A stretch of 64,000 bases of DNA from assembly GCA_040901465.1 (NCBI GenBank), contig JBBDYN010000002.1, positions 153,539 to 217,538 of the forward strand, in the 5' to 3' direction. Below the pieces are notes generated by a model. The model did not search any database. It was not told the DNA's origin and was given only the letters and a program-made list of their open reading frames with translations. Shown here in pieces: positions 41,091-49,094 of the stretch. Positions within the stretch are counted from its first letter, which is position 1; each line of letters starts with the position of its first letter. Source of the stretch: JAUSIF01 sp040901465. GTDB lineage: Bacteria; Pseudomonadota; Alphaproteobacteria; Rhizobiales; Xanthobacteraceae. A program made the translations under genes and the position numbers.

Positions 41091-42797
41091 ATGCTGCCCG
41101 CCGTCTCCTTTACCAAGGTCCGTCAGATCGCCGCCGCCCGGGCCGGGCGGGACCGCGCCGCGATCGCGCTGACCACGTCCCTGCATCTTGCCGCGCTCGC
41201 GATCATGCTCTGGTCCGAGACCGACGGCTGGGCGCGCGCGGCCTTCGTTCTCACCTGGGGCTTTCTCAATTTCGCCTGGCTCGTGATCCTGCGCCGTCCC
41301 TCGCCCGCAGCGGCCTTCTCGCTCGCGATCGTCTCGGTCCTGATTCTGCTGTCGCAGTTCAAGCACGACACACTCTTCCTGACGGCGAATTTCGTCGACC
41401 TAATGATTCTCGACGAGGATACGATCCGCTTCTTGCTGATGATCATTCCGGGGCTCGGCGAAAACGTCGCCCTGACGCTGCTGCTCGTCGTCCCGGCGAT
41501 CGCGGTGGCGTGGTGGATCGACCGCTTCAAGGTTCGGCTGCGCACGGCTTCGCTCGGATGCGCGGCGTGCCTTGTGGCGCTCGGCGGCCTTTCCTATGCC
41601 GTGCCGAACGACATCGACGACAAGTGGCTCCCGGACAATTTCGTGTCGAAATTCGCGCGCTCGGCTTCCGTCGCCGTCACCGACTATGTCACGCGCGGTA
41701 TCATCGAGTACGACGCCGCGGTCACCGAACGGTTGAAATCGCTCACGGGCGCGACCTGCCGCGCGCCGAAGCGGCAGCCGCACATCGTCATGATCCTCGA
41801 CGAGTCGAGCTTCGACATCAGCGCAGTCCCCGGCATCAAGGTGCCGCAGGACTATGGCCGGCACTTCATTTCGTTCGACGGCAAGAAGCGCTCGTTCCTC
41901 GCCGAGGGCGCGGGCGGCCCGACCTGGTTCACCGAATACAACGTGCTCACCGGCCTCTCGTCGCGCTCGTTCGGCCGCTTCGCGGATTCCGTCACGCGCT
42001 TCGCTGCCGGCCGCGTCGAGCGCGGGCTGCCGCAGGCGCTGACGCGTTGCGGCTACCGCACCTTCAGTCTTTATCCGTGGCTCGGGAACTTTCTCGGCGC
42101 GCGCGCCTTCCAGACCTCGGCCGGCATCGAGCACTTCCTCGACGCGAAGGATCTCGGCTCGCTCGACAACGAGCCCGACAGTTTCTATTTCGACGCCGCG
42201 CGCCGCCTGATCACAGCGGAGCGGAGTAAGGGGCCGATGTTCGTGTTCGTCTATACGATGGCGAACCATTTCCCCTGGTACTACCGCTACAAGCCGGAGC
42301 TCTTTCCCGGCTGGCGCGATACCGGCAATGCGCTCGAGATCGACGAATATCTGCGCCGCCAGGCCATGAGCGAACGCGACTACAAATGGTTCCGCTCGCA
42401 CCTCGAACGCGAATTCGCCGGCGAGCCGTTCCTGATCGTGCGTTTCGGCGATCACCAGCCGATCTTCGCGAAATACATTATCGATCCCTCGCTGAACGAG
42501 ACCGCAATGGCGAAGCGCATCGCCGCCATAGATCCGCGCTACTACACGACCTATTACGCGGTCGACGCGCTGAATTTCCGCCCCGCCGATCTCACCTCCG
42601 CGATCGACAAGCTCGATGCGCCGTATCTGCCGCTCGTCGTGCTCGAAGCCGCGGGCGTGCCGCTCGATCCTTCGTTCCTGGAGCAGAAGCAGATTTTCCA
42701 GCGCTGCCGCGGGCTCTTTTATCAGTGCGCGGGCGGCGCCGAGGCGAGCCGCTTCAACCGGCTCCTGATCGACGCGGGATTGATCAAGGGACTTTAG
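41091..42797 (+). CDS. Membrane-anchored sulfatase-fold phosphotransferase (LtaS/OpgB/EptA-like)
   Basis: 568 residues. About five N-terminal helices (IALTTSLHLAALAIMLW; AAAFSLAIVSVLILLSQF; ALTLLLVVPAIAVAWWI) are followed by a periplasmic alkaline-phosphatase-fold domain. Metal and nucleophile motifs are visible: PHIVMILDESSFDIS (Glu/Asp), GPTWFTEYNVLTGLSSRSFG (threonine nucleophile), VYTMANHFPWYYR (His) and LIVRFGDHQPIF (Asp-His). These fit enzymes that move phosphoglycerol or phosphoethanolamine from phospholipids to periplasmic glucans or lipid A. ATG 41091 is preferred to the upstream TTG. Exact acceptor is unknown. Confidence 0.83.
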   Translation: MLPAVSFTKVRQIAAARAGRDRAAIALTTSLHLAALAIMLWSETDGWARAAFVLTWGFLNFAWLVILRRPSPAAAFSLAIVSVLILLSQFKHDTLFLTANFVDLMILDEDTIRFLLMIIPGLGENVALTLLLVVPAIAVAWWIDRFKVRLRTASLGCAACLVALGGLSYAVPNDIDDKWLPDNFVSKFARSASVAVTDYVTRGIIEYDAAVTERLKSLTGATCRAPKRQPHIVMILDESSFDISAVPGIKVPQDYGRHFISFDGKKRSFLAEGAGGPTWFTEYNVLTGLSSRSFGRFADSVTRFAAGRVERGLPQALTRCGYRTFSLYPWLGNFLGARAFQTSAGIEHFLDAKDLGSLDNEPDSFYFDAARRLITAERSKGPMFVFVYTMANHFPWYYRYKPELFPGWRDTGNALEIDEYLRRQAMSERDYKWFRSHLEREFAGEPFLIVRFGDHQPIFAKYIIDPSLNETAMAKRIAAIDPRYYTTYYAVDALNFRPADLTSAIDKLDAPYLPLVVLEAAGVPLDPSFLEQKQIFQRCRGLFYQCAGGAEASRFNRLLIDAGLIKGL

Positions 42798-42827
42798 CCT
42801 GCGCGCCGGCCCATGTATCGTGGGCCC

Positions 42828-43592
42828 ATGGCATTCACGCTTTACAACGCGCCGCAATCAACCTGCAGCCAGCGCGTGCGCTTTGTGCTGAACGCGAAGT
42901 CGCTCCCCTTCGAAGAGGTCAAGCTCGAGTTGCTTGAAGGCGACCAGCTCAAGCCGGACTACCTCAAGCTCAACCCGAACGGCGTGGTGCCCACGCTCGT
43001 CCATGACGGCGCGGTCGTGATCGATTCCGCCGTGATCATGGAATATCTCGAAGAGATCGACCCGCCGCGCTTTACGCCGGAAGCCCCCGCCGAGCGCGCG
43101 GCCATGCGCTCGCAGATGCGCTTCATCGACGAGATGCCGACGCCGGCCGTGCGCGTGCCGACCTTCAACATCGCCTTCCTCCCGCGCTTCCAGGCCATGA
43201 GCGAGGAAGAGTTTATCGCTTTCGCGAGTTCCAAACCCCTGCGCAAGGAGATGATGCTGCAGATGGGCCGCAAGGGCTTTCCCGAGGCCGAGATGAAGTC
43301 GGCGATGGATCGCCTCGCACGCACGATCGTCCGCATGGACGAGTGGATCAGGAAAAGCGGCGGGCCGTGGCTCATGGGCAAGCAGCTCTCGCTCGCCGAC
43401 ATCGCGGTGCTGCCGGTGCTCGTCCGCCTCGCGGATTTGCAGCTCGACAGCATGTGGGCGGATCGGCCCGCGGTCGTGCGCTGGTATAAGGAGATCACGG
43501 CGCATCCCGCTTTCAAACCCACCTATTATTTCGGCTCGCTGCTGACGGAAAAATTTCCCTGGCTGCAGGAGAAACTCGCCAAGCGGGCGTGA
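42828..43592 (+). CDS. Glutathione S-transferase family protein
   Basis: 254 residues, longer than a typical 200-220 residue GST because of an extended middle helix region (FIAFASSKPLRKEMMLQMGR). Thioredoxin-like N-terminal domain with STCSQRVRFVLNAK as the probable active-site start, cis-proline segment NPNGVVPTLVHDG and DSAVIMEYLEEI for glutathione binding; the C-terminal helical domain has the N-capping motif LSLADIAVLP. ATG 42828. Adjacent to a small cupin gene whose first upstream codon overlaps its end. Confidence 0.88.
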   Translation: MAFTLYNAPQSTCSQRVRFVLNAKSLPFEEVKLELLEGDQLKPDYLKLNPNGVVPTLVHDGAVVIDSAVIMEYLEEIDPPRFTPEAPAERAAMRSQMRFIDEMPTPAVRVPTFNIAFLPRFQAMSEEEFIAFASSKPLRKEMMLQMGRKGFPEAEMKSAMDRLARTIVRMDEWIRKSGGPWLMGKQLSLADIAVLPVLVRLADLQLDSMWADRPAVVRWYKEITAHPAFKPTYYFGSLLTEKFPWLQEKLAKRA

Positions 43593-43636
43593 GCGTTTTC
43601 CGCTACGATGCCGGCGGCTTTGCAAGGAGCGATCGC

Positions 43637-44044
43637 ATGGAAGTCTTCAAGGGCGGCACGCGGCCGACGCGGCGCGCGCCGAAGGAATATTTCACCGGCA
43701 CCGTGTTGCAGGACCCGATCATCGAGGCGCCCGAGCCTGCGCGGCTGCGCTCAAGCCGCGTGAGCTTCGAGCCGGGCGCGCGCACGGCCTGGCACACGCA
43801 TCCGCTCGGCCAGACGCTCTATGTCATCGCCGGCACCGGCCGTGCGCAGCGCTGGGGCGGGCCGGTGTTCGAGATCCGCGCCGGCGACGTGGTCTGGTTC
43901 GACGCGAACGAGAAGCACTGGCATGGCGCGGCGCCCACGACGACCATGGTCCACATCGCCATGCAGGAGGCCAAGGACGGCAAGTACGTCGAGTGGCAAG
44001 CGCACGTCACCGACGCGGAATACGGCAAGCCCGTCGGCGGGTAG
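43637..44044 (+). CDS. Single-domain cupin protein
   Basis: 135 residues, one cupin barrel. Metal-ligand motifs: GARTAWHTHPLGQTLYVIAG (His, His, Gln in the usual Glu place) and DVVWFDANEKHWHGAAP (His). This pattern is that of the carboxymuconolactone-decarboxylase-associated and quercetinase-like small cupins. AAGGAG precedes ATG 43637; the upstream in-frame extension overlaps the GST gene and lacks similarity. Function unknown. Confidence 0.82.
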   Translation: MEVFKGGTRPTRRAPKEYFTGTVLQDPIIEAPEPARLRSSRVSFEPGARTAWHTHPLGQTLYVIAGTGRAQRWGGPVFEIRAGDVVWFDANEKHWHGAAPTTTMVHIAMQEAKDGKYVEWQAHVTDAEYGKPVGG

Positions 44045-44144
44045 AGAAACCCAGCCAAATCAACACTCCGCGAGCGGCCCGAACGATTCCCGCGCCGAGG
44101 CATATATATTGCTTGGGGAAGACCGCGTGATTCGGAGGGACATC

Positions 44145-45176
44145 ATGGGGAAGGGACCGGGGCCTGCACGTTTCTCTTTGACGGGGGTGTTCGTCGGCGC
44201 GGCGCTCGCGTTCCTCGCCGCCGCTCCCGCCGCGGCACAGACGAACGGCAAGCCGGAAATGCCGAAGCTCGACGAGCTTCTTTCCGGCGTCGTGCGCATC
44301 AAGACCTTCATAAATCCCGAAGGCCGCACCGTGGAGAATCTCGGCCGCGAGCGCGCGGGCTCCGGCGTCGTCATCGACAATAACGGCCTCATCGTCACCA
44401 TCGGCTATCTCATGGTCGAGGCGCACTCGGCCGAGGTGATCACCCAGGACAATCGCAGGATGCCGGCCGATGTGCTCGGCTACGATCATGAGACCGGCTT
44501 CGGGCTCCTGAAAGCGACGCAGCCCTTGAAGGTGCGCCCCTTCGTGCTCGGCAAGTCGGTCGCGCTGAAGGAGAAGGACCCCGTGCTCGCCGCGAGCCAC
44601 GGCGGGCTCAATGGCGTCGCGCCCGCGCTCGTCACCGTGCGGCGCGAATTCGCCGGCAGCTGGGAATATCTCATCGACGGCGCGATCTTCACGACGCCGC
44701 CGCACACCGACTGGAGCGGCGCCGCGCTCATCGACAAGGACGGCAAGCTCGTGGGCGTGGGCTCGCTCATCGTCGGCGACATCACCGGCAAGGGGGCGAA
44801 CGCGCCCGGCAACATGTATGTGCCGATCGATCTCTTGACGCCCGTGCTCGCCGATCTCATTGCCGGCTCGAACGGGCAGGGCAAGACCAAGCCCTGGATC
44901 GGCCTCACCACCGAGGAAGTGCGCGGCCGTCTGTTCGTCGCGCGCACGACGGCGGGCGCGCCGGCGGAGAAGGCCGGGCTCAGGAAGGGCGACATCATCG
45001 TGGGCGTCGGCGGCGAGCCGGCGTCGGGGCTCGCGGATTTCTACCGCAAGATCTGGAAGCAGGGCGAAGCCGGCGCCGTCGTGCCGCTCGACATCCTGGG
45101 CGATTCAGGCATCAAGCGCGTCGAGGTGAAGTCGATGAACCGCAACGATCATTTGCGGTTGAAGAGTACGTTTTGA
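44145..45176 (+). CDS. HtrA/Deg-like exported protein with PDZ domain, probably proteolytically inactive
   Basis: 343 residues. Signal peptide MGKGPGPARFSLTGVFVGAA to AAAAPAAAQ, then an S1C trypsin-like fold and a PDZ domain (GRLFVARTTAGAPAEKAGLR, KGDIIVGVGGEPAS). The catalytic triad is lost: the His motif (usually VTNNHV) reads IVTIGYLMVEA, the Asp motif (usually TDLAVLK) reads TGFGLLKA, and the GNSGGP loop reads DWSGAALID (serine kept, glycines not). GGAGGGA is at the right distance from ATG 44145. A scaffold or chaperone-like role in the periplasm is likely. Confidence 0.8.
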   Translation: MGKGPGPARFSLTGVFVGAALAFLAAAPAAAQTNGKPEMPKLDELLSGVVRIKTFINPEGRTVENLGRERAGSGVVIDNNGLIVTIGYLMVEAHSAEVITQDNRRMPADVLGYDHETGFGLLKATQPLKVRPFVLGKSVALKEKDPVLAASHGGLNGVAPALVTVRREFAGSWEYLIDGAIFTTPPHTDWSGAALIDKDGKLVGVGSLIVGDITGKGANAPGNMYVPIDLLTPVLADLIAGSNGQGKTKPWIGLTTEEVRGRLFVARTTAGAPAEKAGLRKGDIIVGVGGEPASGLADFYRKIWKQGEAGAVVPLDILGDSGIKRVEVKSMNRNDHLRLKSTF

Positions 45177-45210
45177 ATTTTGGCGGAGGTATGCAGTCTA
45201 ATTTCCGTTC

Positions 45211-45459
45211 CTACTTCCTCCGCGCCTGTACCAACAACCCCACGATTGTCTTCTCGCCGAGCTCCTTCGCGGCTTCTAGCCGGTGCAGGCCTTCCACGAG
45301 CACGAAGCGGTCGCCATCCTCGCGCACCTGGATCGGCGTCTTCTGCCCGTTCGCGAGCCAGTCCTCGGCGAGCGCCCGCACCTTCGCGGGCTCGAGCGTC
45401 TTCCGCTTCGCCGCCGGCACGTAGATCTTGTCGATCGGGAACGACTGGTTGCGGAGCAT
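45211..45459 (-). CDS. Small ParB/sulfiredoxin N-terminal domain protein
   Basis: 82 residues made almost wholly of a ParB/Srx-type domain: PIDKIYVPAAKRKTLEPAKV, LAEDWLANGQKTPIQVRED and RFVLVEGLHRLEAAKELGEK. No helix-turn-helix or dimerisation domain follows, so it is not a partition ParB. It may be a stand-alone nucleotide-binding fold. Convergent with the HtrA-like gene; a palindromic repeat lies upstream. Confidence 0.72.
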   Translation of the reverse strand: MLRNQSFPIDKIYVPAAKRKTLEPAKVRALAEDWLANGQKTPIQVREDGDRFVLVEGLHRLEAAKELGEKTIVGLLVQARRK

Positions 45460-45496
45460 GGCCGCATCATGCGCGCGGCGCGGCTTTCATAGCAAT

Positions 45497-45587
45497 CGTC
45501 ATGGCCGCGCTTGTCCCGGCCATCCACGTCTTGAGTCTTGGCGAGTGCCTTAAGGCGTGGATGCCCGGCACGAGGCCGGGCATGACG
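45497..45587 (+). repeat. Intergenic palindromic repeat
   Basis: 91 bases bounded by CGTCATGGCCGC and GCCGGGCATGACG, with inner CCATCCACGTCTTGAG and CTTAAGGCGTGGATG arms and the hairpin GCCCGGC-ACGAG-GCCGGGC. It separates the ParB-like gene and adenine deaminase. Same class as 31950-32036. Confidence 0.85.
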
Positions 45588-45612
45588 AGAGCAGCAAATT
45601 CGTGCGGACGCC

Positions 45613-47331
45613 TCAGCCTGTGACCAGCTCAAACCGGTCCACGTCGAACAGGCCGAAATCCGTGATCTTGAGGTGCGGGATCACCGGCAACGGCAGGAAC
45701 GCCGCCTGCAGGAACGGCTCCTTGAGCGTGACGCCGAGCGCCTTCGCCGCCGCGCGGAGCGGCAGAAGCCGCGCGTGCACGTCCTCATAGGCGAGCGTGG
45801 ACATCAGCCCCGCGACCGGCAGCGCCAGCTCCGCGCGCACTTCGCCGCCTTCCGTCACCGCGAAGCCGCCCTGCAGCGCGATCAGCCGGTTCACCGCGAG
45901 CGCCATGTCGGCGTCGTTCGCGCCGACGACGCAGATATTGTGGCTGTCGTGGCCGATCGAGGAGGCGAGCGCGCCGCGCTGCAGGCCGAAGCCCTTCACG
46001 AACGCGCGCCCGATATTGCGGTTCTTGCCGTGGCGCGCGACCACGGCGACCTTGAGCACGTCGTTCGCCACGTCCGCGTGCTTCGCGCCGCCGCGCACGG
46101 GAAGGTTCATCGTGAGCTTTTCCGTGATGATGCGGCCCGGCACGACGCCGATGACATGGGTCGCAGCGCCGGCGGCCGGCACACGGAAATCCTCCGCGCG
46201 CACCGACTCGCGCTTTACGGACTTGAGCCCCACCGGCGCGATGGTTTTTCGCGCGGCGAACAGCTCCGGCTCCATGAGCCGCCCGCCCGCCATCACGTTT
46301 TTGACGGCGCAGGTTTTGATGTCGTCGAGCAGCACGATGTCGGCGCGCCAGCCGGGCGCGATCAGCCCGCGATCGCGCAGGCCGAACGCGTTCGCGCCCG
46401 ACCAGCTCGCCACGCGATAGACGTGATGCAACGGCGCGCCCAGCGCGATCGCGGTGCGGACCATGTAGTCGATATGGCCTTCCTCGGCGATCTCGAGCGG
46501 ATTGCGGTCATCGGTGCAGAAGGCGAGGAACGCCGACGTGTCGGCAGTGATCAGCGGCGCGAGCGCGTGCAAATCCTTGCTCACCGAGCCCTCGCGGATC
46601 AGCACGGTCATGCCTTTCTTGAGCTTCTCGCGTCCTTCTTCGAGCTTGGTCGCCTCGTGCTCGGTGCGGATGCCGGCCGCGAGATAAGCGTTGAGATCGC
46701 GGCCGGAGAGGAGCGGCGCGTGCCCGTCGATGTGCCCGTCGGAGAACATTGCGAGCTTGTCGAGCGCCTGCGGCTCCTTCGCGAGCACGCCGGGAAAGTT
46801 CATGAACTCCGCGAGCCCGATCACCTTCGGGTGGGAGTGCAGCGGCACGAGATCCTTGGCGAGCAACTCTGCGCCGGAGGTCTCGAATTTCGTCGCCGGC
46901 ACGCAGGAGGAAAGCTGCAGGCGCAAGTCCATCGCGGTCGCGAGCGAGGATTCGAGAAAATATTGGATGCCTTCGAGGCCGAGCACGTTCGCAATCTCGT
47001 GCGGATCGCAGATCGCCGTCGTCACCCCGTGCGGTAGCACGCAGCGGTCGAATTCGAGTGGCGTCACGAGCGAAGACTCGACGTGCAGGTGCGCGTCGAT
47101 GAAGCCGGGTGCTGCGAACGCGCCCTTGGCATCGATCTCGCGCTTGCCCTTGTAGGTGTCATACGTCCCGACGATCAGGTCGCCGCAGATCGCGATGTCG
47201 GTCTTCGCGATCTCGCCAGTGATGACGTCGAGGAGCCGCGCGTTCTTGACGACAAGATCGGCTTCCGCACGCCCGGCGCCCTGGTCGATCGCGCGCGCAA
47301 GCTCCGCGCGGCTGCGAGGTGTGCGCTTCAT
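45613..47331 (-). CDS. ade: Adenine deaminase
   Basis: 572-residue metal-dependent amidohydrolase, converting adenine to hypoxanthine and ammonia. Family motifs: GFIDAHLHVESSLVTPLEF (metal-binding HxH), DPHEIANVLG, SDGHIDGHAPLLSG, IRTEHEAT, AFCTDDRNP (metal Asp) and the C-terminal IGHDSHNICVVGAND, which is specific to adenine deaminases. Length is normal. Single-gene unit bounded by palindromic repeats on both sides. Confidence 0.95.
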   Translation of the reverse strand: MKRTPRSRAELARAIDQGAGRAEADLVVKNARLLDVITGEIAKTDIAICGDLIVGTYDTYKGKREIDAKGAFAAPGFIDAHLHVESSLVTPLEFDRCVLPHGVTTAICDPHEIANVLGLEGIQYFLESSLATAMDLRLQLSSCVPATKFETSGAELLAKDLVPLHSHPKVIGLAEFMNFPGVLAKEPQALDKLAMFSDGHIDGHAPLLSGRDLNAYLAAGIRTEHEATKLEEGREKLKKGMTVLIREGSVSKDLHALAPLITADTSAFLAFCTDDRNPLEIAEEGHIDYMVRTAIALGAPLHHVYRVASWSGANAFGLRDRGLIAPGWRADIVLLDDIKTCAVKNVMAGGRLMEPELFAARKTIAPVGLKSVKRESVRAEDFRVPAAGAATHVIGVVPGRIITEKLTMNLPVRGGAKHADVANDVLKVAVVARHGKNRNIGRAFVKGFGLQRGALASSIGHDSHNICVVGANDADMALAVNRLIALQGGFAVTEGGEVRAELALPVAGLMSTLAYEDVHARLLPLRAAAKALGVTLKEPFLQAAFLPLPVIPHLKITDFGLFDVDRFELVTG

Positions 47332-47390
47332 TGCGACAATCTAGAGCGGCTGCCATGCGGCCGAAAGGACGGCCGAGGTTTCGATTACTC

Positions 47391-47588
47391 CGTCATGGCC
47401 GGGCGCCTGTCCTCGGGCTCGACCCGAGGATGACCCGGCCATCCACGACTGAGTCACCACTTGTCGGAGATGTCGTATGGACCCCCGGGTCAAGCCCTGG
47501 GGTGACGGGGAGAGGGCGTGGCAGGCGGTGATCACGCGGATATCGGCGCTGGCTTCGTCGGCAAGGCGAAGAATGCGCCCCGGAATGA
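47391..47588 (+). repeat. Composite palindromic repeat region upstream of ade
   Basis: CGTCATGGCCGGGCGCC with GATGACCCGGCCATCCACGA (47391-47450, inner hairpin CCTCGGGCTCGACCCGAGG), then ATGGACCCCCGGGTCAAGCC (47477) and CGCCCCGGAATGAC at the end. It appears to be two or three partial units placed side by side and fills the space between ade and a small membrane-protein gene. Confidence 0.75.
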
Positions 47589-47593
47589 CAAAA

Positions 47594-47821
47594 CTACTTC
47601 CCGCCGCGCGGATCGAGGAGCGACCAGATCGGCGAGCCGAGGAACGAGTCGAGTTCGATCGTCGCCCGCCGCATCCAGTCCGGCGCGGCGTCGCTGTAGC
47701 CGAACACCATCAACACGAAGACGAGGAGCGGAATCGCGCCGATCCAGATCGCGGCCTTGATCTGCCGCCTGCGCAGTTCCGCGATTTGTTTGGGCGTGGG
47801 CGGAGGGATGTACTCGCGCAT
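47594..47821 (-). CDS. Small membrane protein, function unknown
   Basis: 75 residues: a polar start (MREYIPPPTPKQIAELRRRQ), a single hydrophobic helix (AAIWIGAIPLLVFVLMVFGY) and a polar tail. Its ATG overlaps the TAA of the upstream dehydrogenase gene (TAATG), so it is probably translated by coupling with that gene. No family recognised. Confidence 0.65.
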   Translation of the reverse strand: MREYIPPPTPKQIAELRRRQIKAAIWIGAIPLLVFVLMVFGYSDAAPDWMRRATIELDSFLGSPIWSLLDPRGGK

Positions 47822-48714
47822 TACTGGTCCTTCAACTCGACGCCCATTTCCTGCTCGACGAAGCGCACGATCTCCGTCGTGACCGCGCCGGGCCCGAGCG
47901 TCTCGACCGCCTTCTGCCAGCGCGCGCGTCCAAGTTCGCTCATGGGAGCGGGAAGCCCGTGCGCCTCGGCGAGCTGGCGCGCGATGCCCATGTCCTTGAG
48001 CATGAGATCGAGCTTGAACTGGTCCGCGAACTTGCGAGTGATGACATCCAGCAGGAAACGGTTCTGCGTGGCGAAACTGTAGCCGGTGGAGACGTTCATC
48101 ACGTCGAGCATGGCCTTGGCATTGAGGCCGTAGGACTTGCCGATGAGCAACGCCTCGGCCGTGCACAAAAAACTCAGCGCCGTCGTCACATTGTTGATCG
48201 CCTTCATCGTGTGGCCGGCGCCGATCGGTCCCACGTGGAAAATATGTTTGCCCATGAGCTCGAGCAGCGGCCGCGCGCGCTGGATACCTGCTTCATGACC
48301 GCCGCACATGAACACGAGCGTCGCCGTGCGCGCACCTTCCTCGGCGCCGGAGACCGGCGCGTCGACCATCTCGACGTTTTGCTTGGCGAGGCGCTCGGCG
48401 ATCTCGCGGCTGATCCACGGCTCCGCCGAAGAGGTGTCGAGGAGGAGCGAGCCGGGCTTGAAGCCTTGCGCGAGGCCGTCCGCGCCGAACACGACCTCGC
48501 GCACGACGTTGCCGTTCGGCAGCATCGTGATGACGATCTCGGCGGCTTCCGCCGCCGCACGTGGGCTCGCAGCGGCTTTGGCGCCTGATTCTGCTGCGAT
48601 CTTCTTCGTGGTGGCCGCGTCGATATCATGGATTGCCGCCGCGTGCCCGCCATTCACGAGATGGCGCAGCATGCGGCTGCCCATCACGCCGAGCCCGATG
48701 AAGCCGACATTCAT
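47821..48714 (-). CDS. NAD(P)-dependent 3-hydroxyisobutyrate dehydrogenase family protein
   Basis: 297 residues. Rossmann motif MNVGFIGLGVMGSRMLRHL, then MLPNGNVVREVVFG, substrate motif VDAPVSGAEEGARTATL (the canonical DAPVSGG-like form) and catalytic lysine in GAGHTMKAINNVTTA. Of the three such dehydrogenases in this window this one is closest to the 2-hydroxy-3-oxopropionate/3-hydroxyisobutyrate reductase pattern. ATG 48714 chosen because the upstream extension has no similarity. Divergent from the orphan binding-protein gene over 380 bases. Confidence 0.88.
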   Translation of the reverse strand: MNVGFIGLGVMGSRMLRHLVNGGHAAAIHDIDAATTKKIAAESGAKAAASPRAAAEAAEIVITMLPNGNVVREVVFGADGLAQGFKPGSLLLDTSSAEPWISREIAERLAKQNVEMVDAPVSGAEEGARTATLVFMCGGHEAGIQRARPLLELMGKHIFHVGPIGAGHTMKAINNVTTALSFLCTAEALLIGKSYGLNAKAMLDVMNVSTGYSFATQNRFLLDVITRKFADQFKLDLMLKDMGIARQLAEAHGLPAPMSELGRARWQKAVETLGPGAVTTEIVRFVEQEMGVELKDQ

Positions 48715-49094
48715 GATCTGGTCGCCTCGATCGATCCAAGTTGTCGCGGGAAAATCTGCGCCCGACCGTCCAGCCGGAACAACAAATAGTGAGCCCGTGC
48801 CAGCCGCCTTGGCAAGGTCCGGGCGCTTCCTGCGGCTCCTCAGCATGAGGCCGAACAGTGACACGGCTCAATGTCGCGTGAATCTGACGCCATCGGCGCG
48901 CACCGGCGCTCCGGCAAGGTTTTCGAGCGCGGTTGCGGGCGTTGTCGCGGACTCTTGGCAAGCGTGCGCGTTTCGGCTTTGCTCCGAGGCCGCACCGACC
49001 GCCGGAGCCCAAGGGCAGGAATGACCCGTGCCCGATTGTCTCGATGAATGCCGCTACGAGCTTGCGCCTCTTGGTCCATAGGGAGAACACGGTC
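48715..49094. other. Non-coding divergent intergenic region
   Basis: 380 bases between the dehydrogenase (minus) and the binding-protein gene (plus). I see no gene, repeat unit or clear promoter motif. In-frame extensions of both neighbours into it have no family similarity. It presumably carries promoters for both genes. Confidence 0.5.

Noticed and set aside
43821..44144. Upstream extension of the HtrA-like protein frame
   Set aside because: It overlaps the small cupin gene and is Arg/Ser-rich; ATG 44145 has a good ribosome site and starts a signal peptide.
21867..47588. Regularly built repeats considered as a CRISPR array
   Set aside because: Units are palindromic, dispersed at kilobase distances, without constant spacing, spacers or cas genes.
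48933..49094. Extended N-terminus of the orphan receptor
   Set aside because: The added residues are not signal-peptide-like, while MNARHLV at 49095 begins a normal signal sequence.
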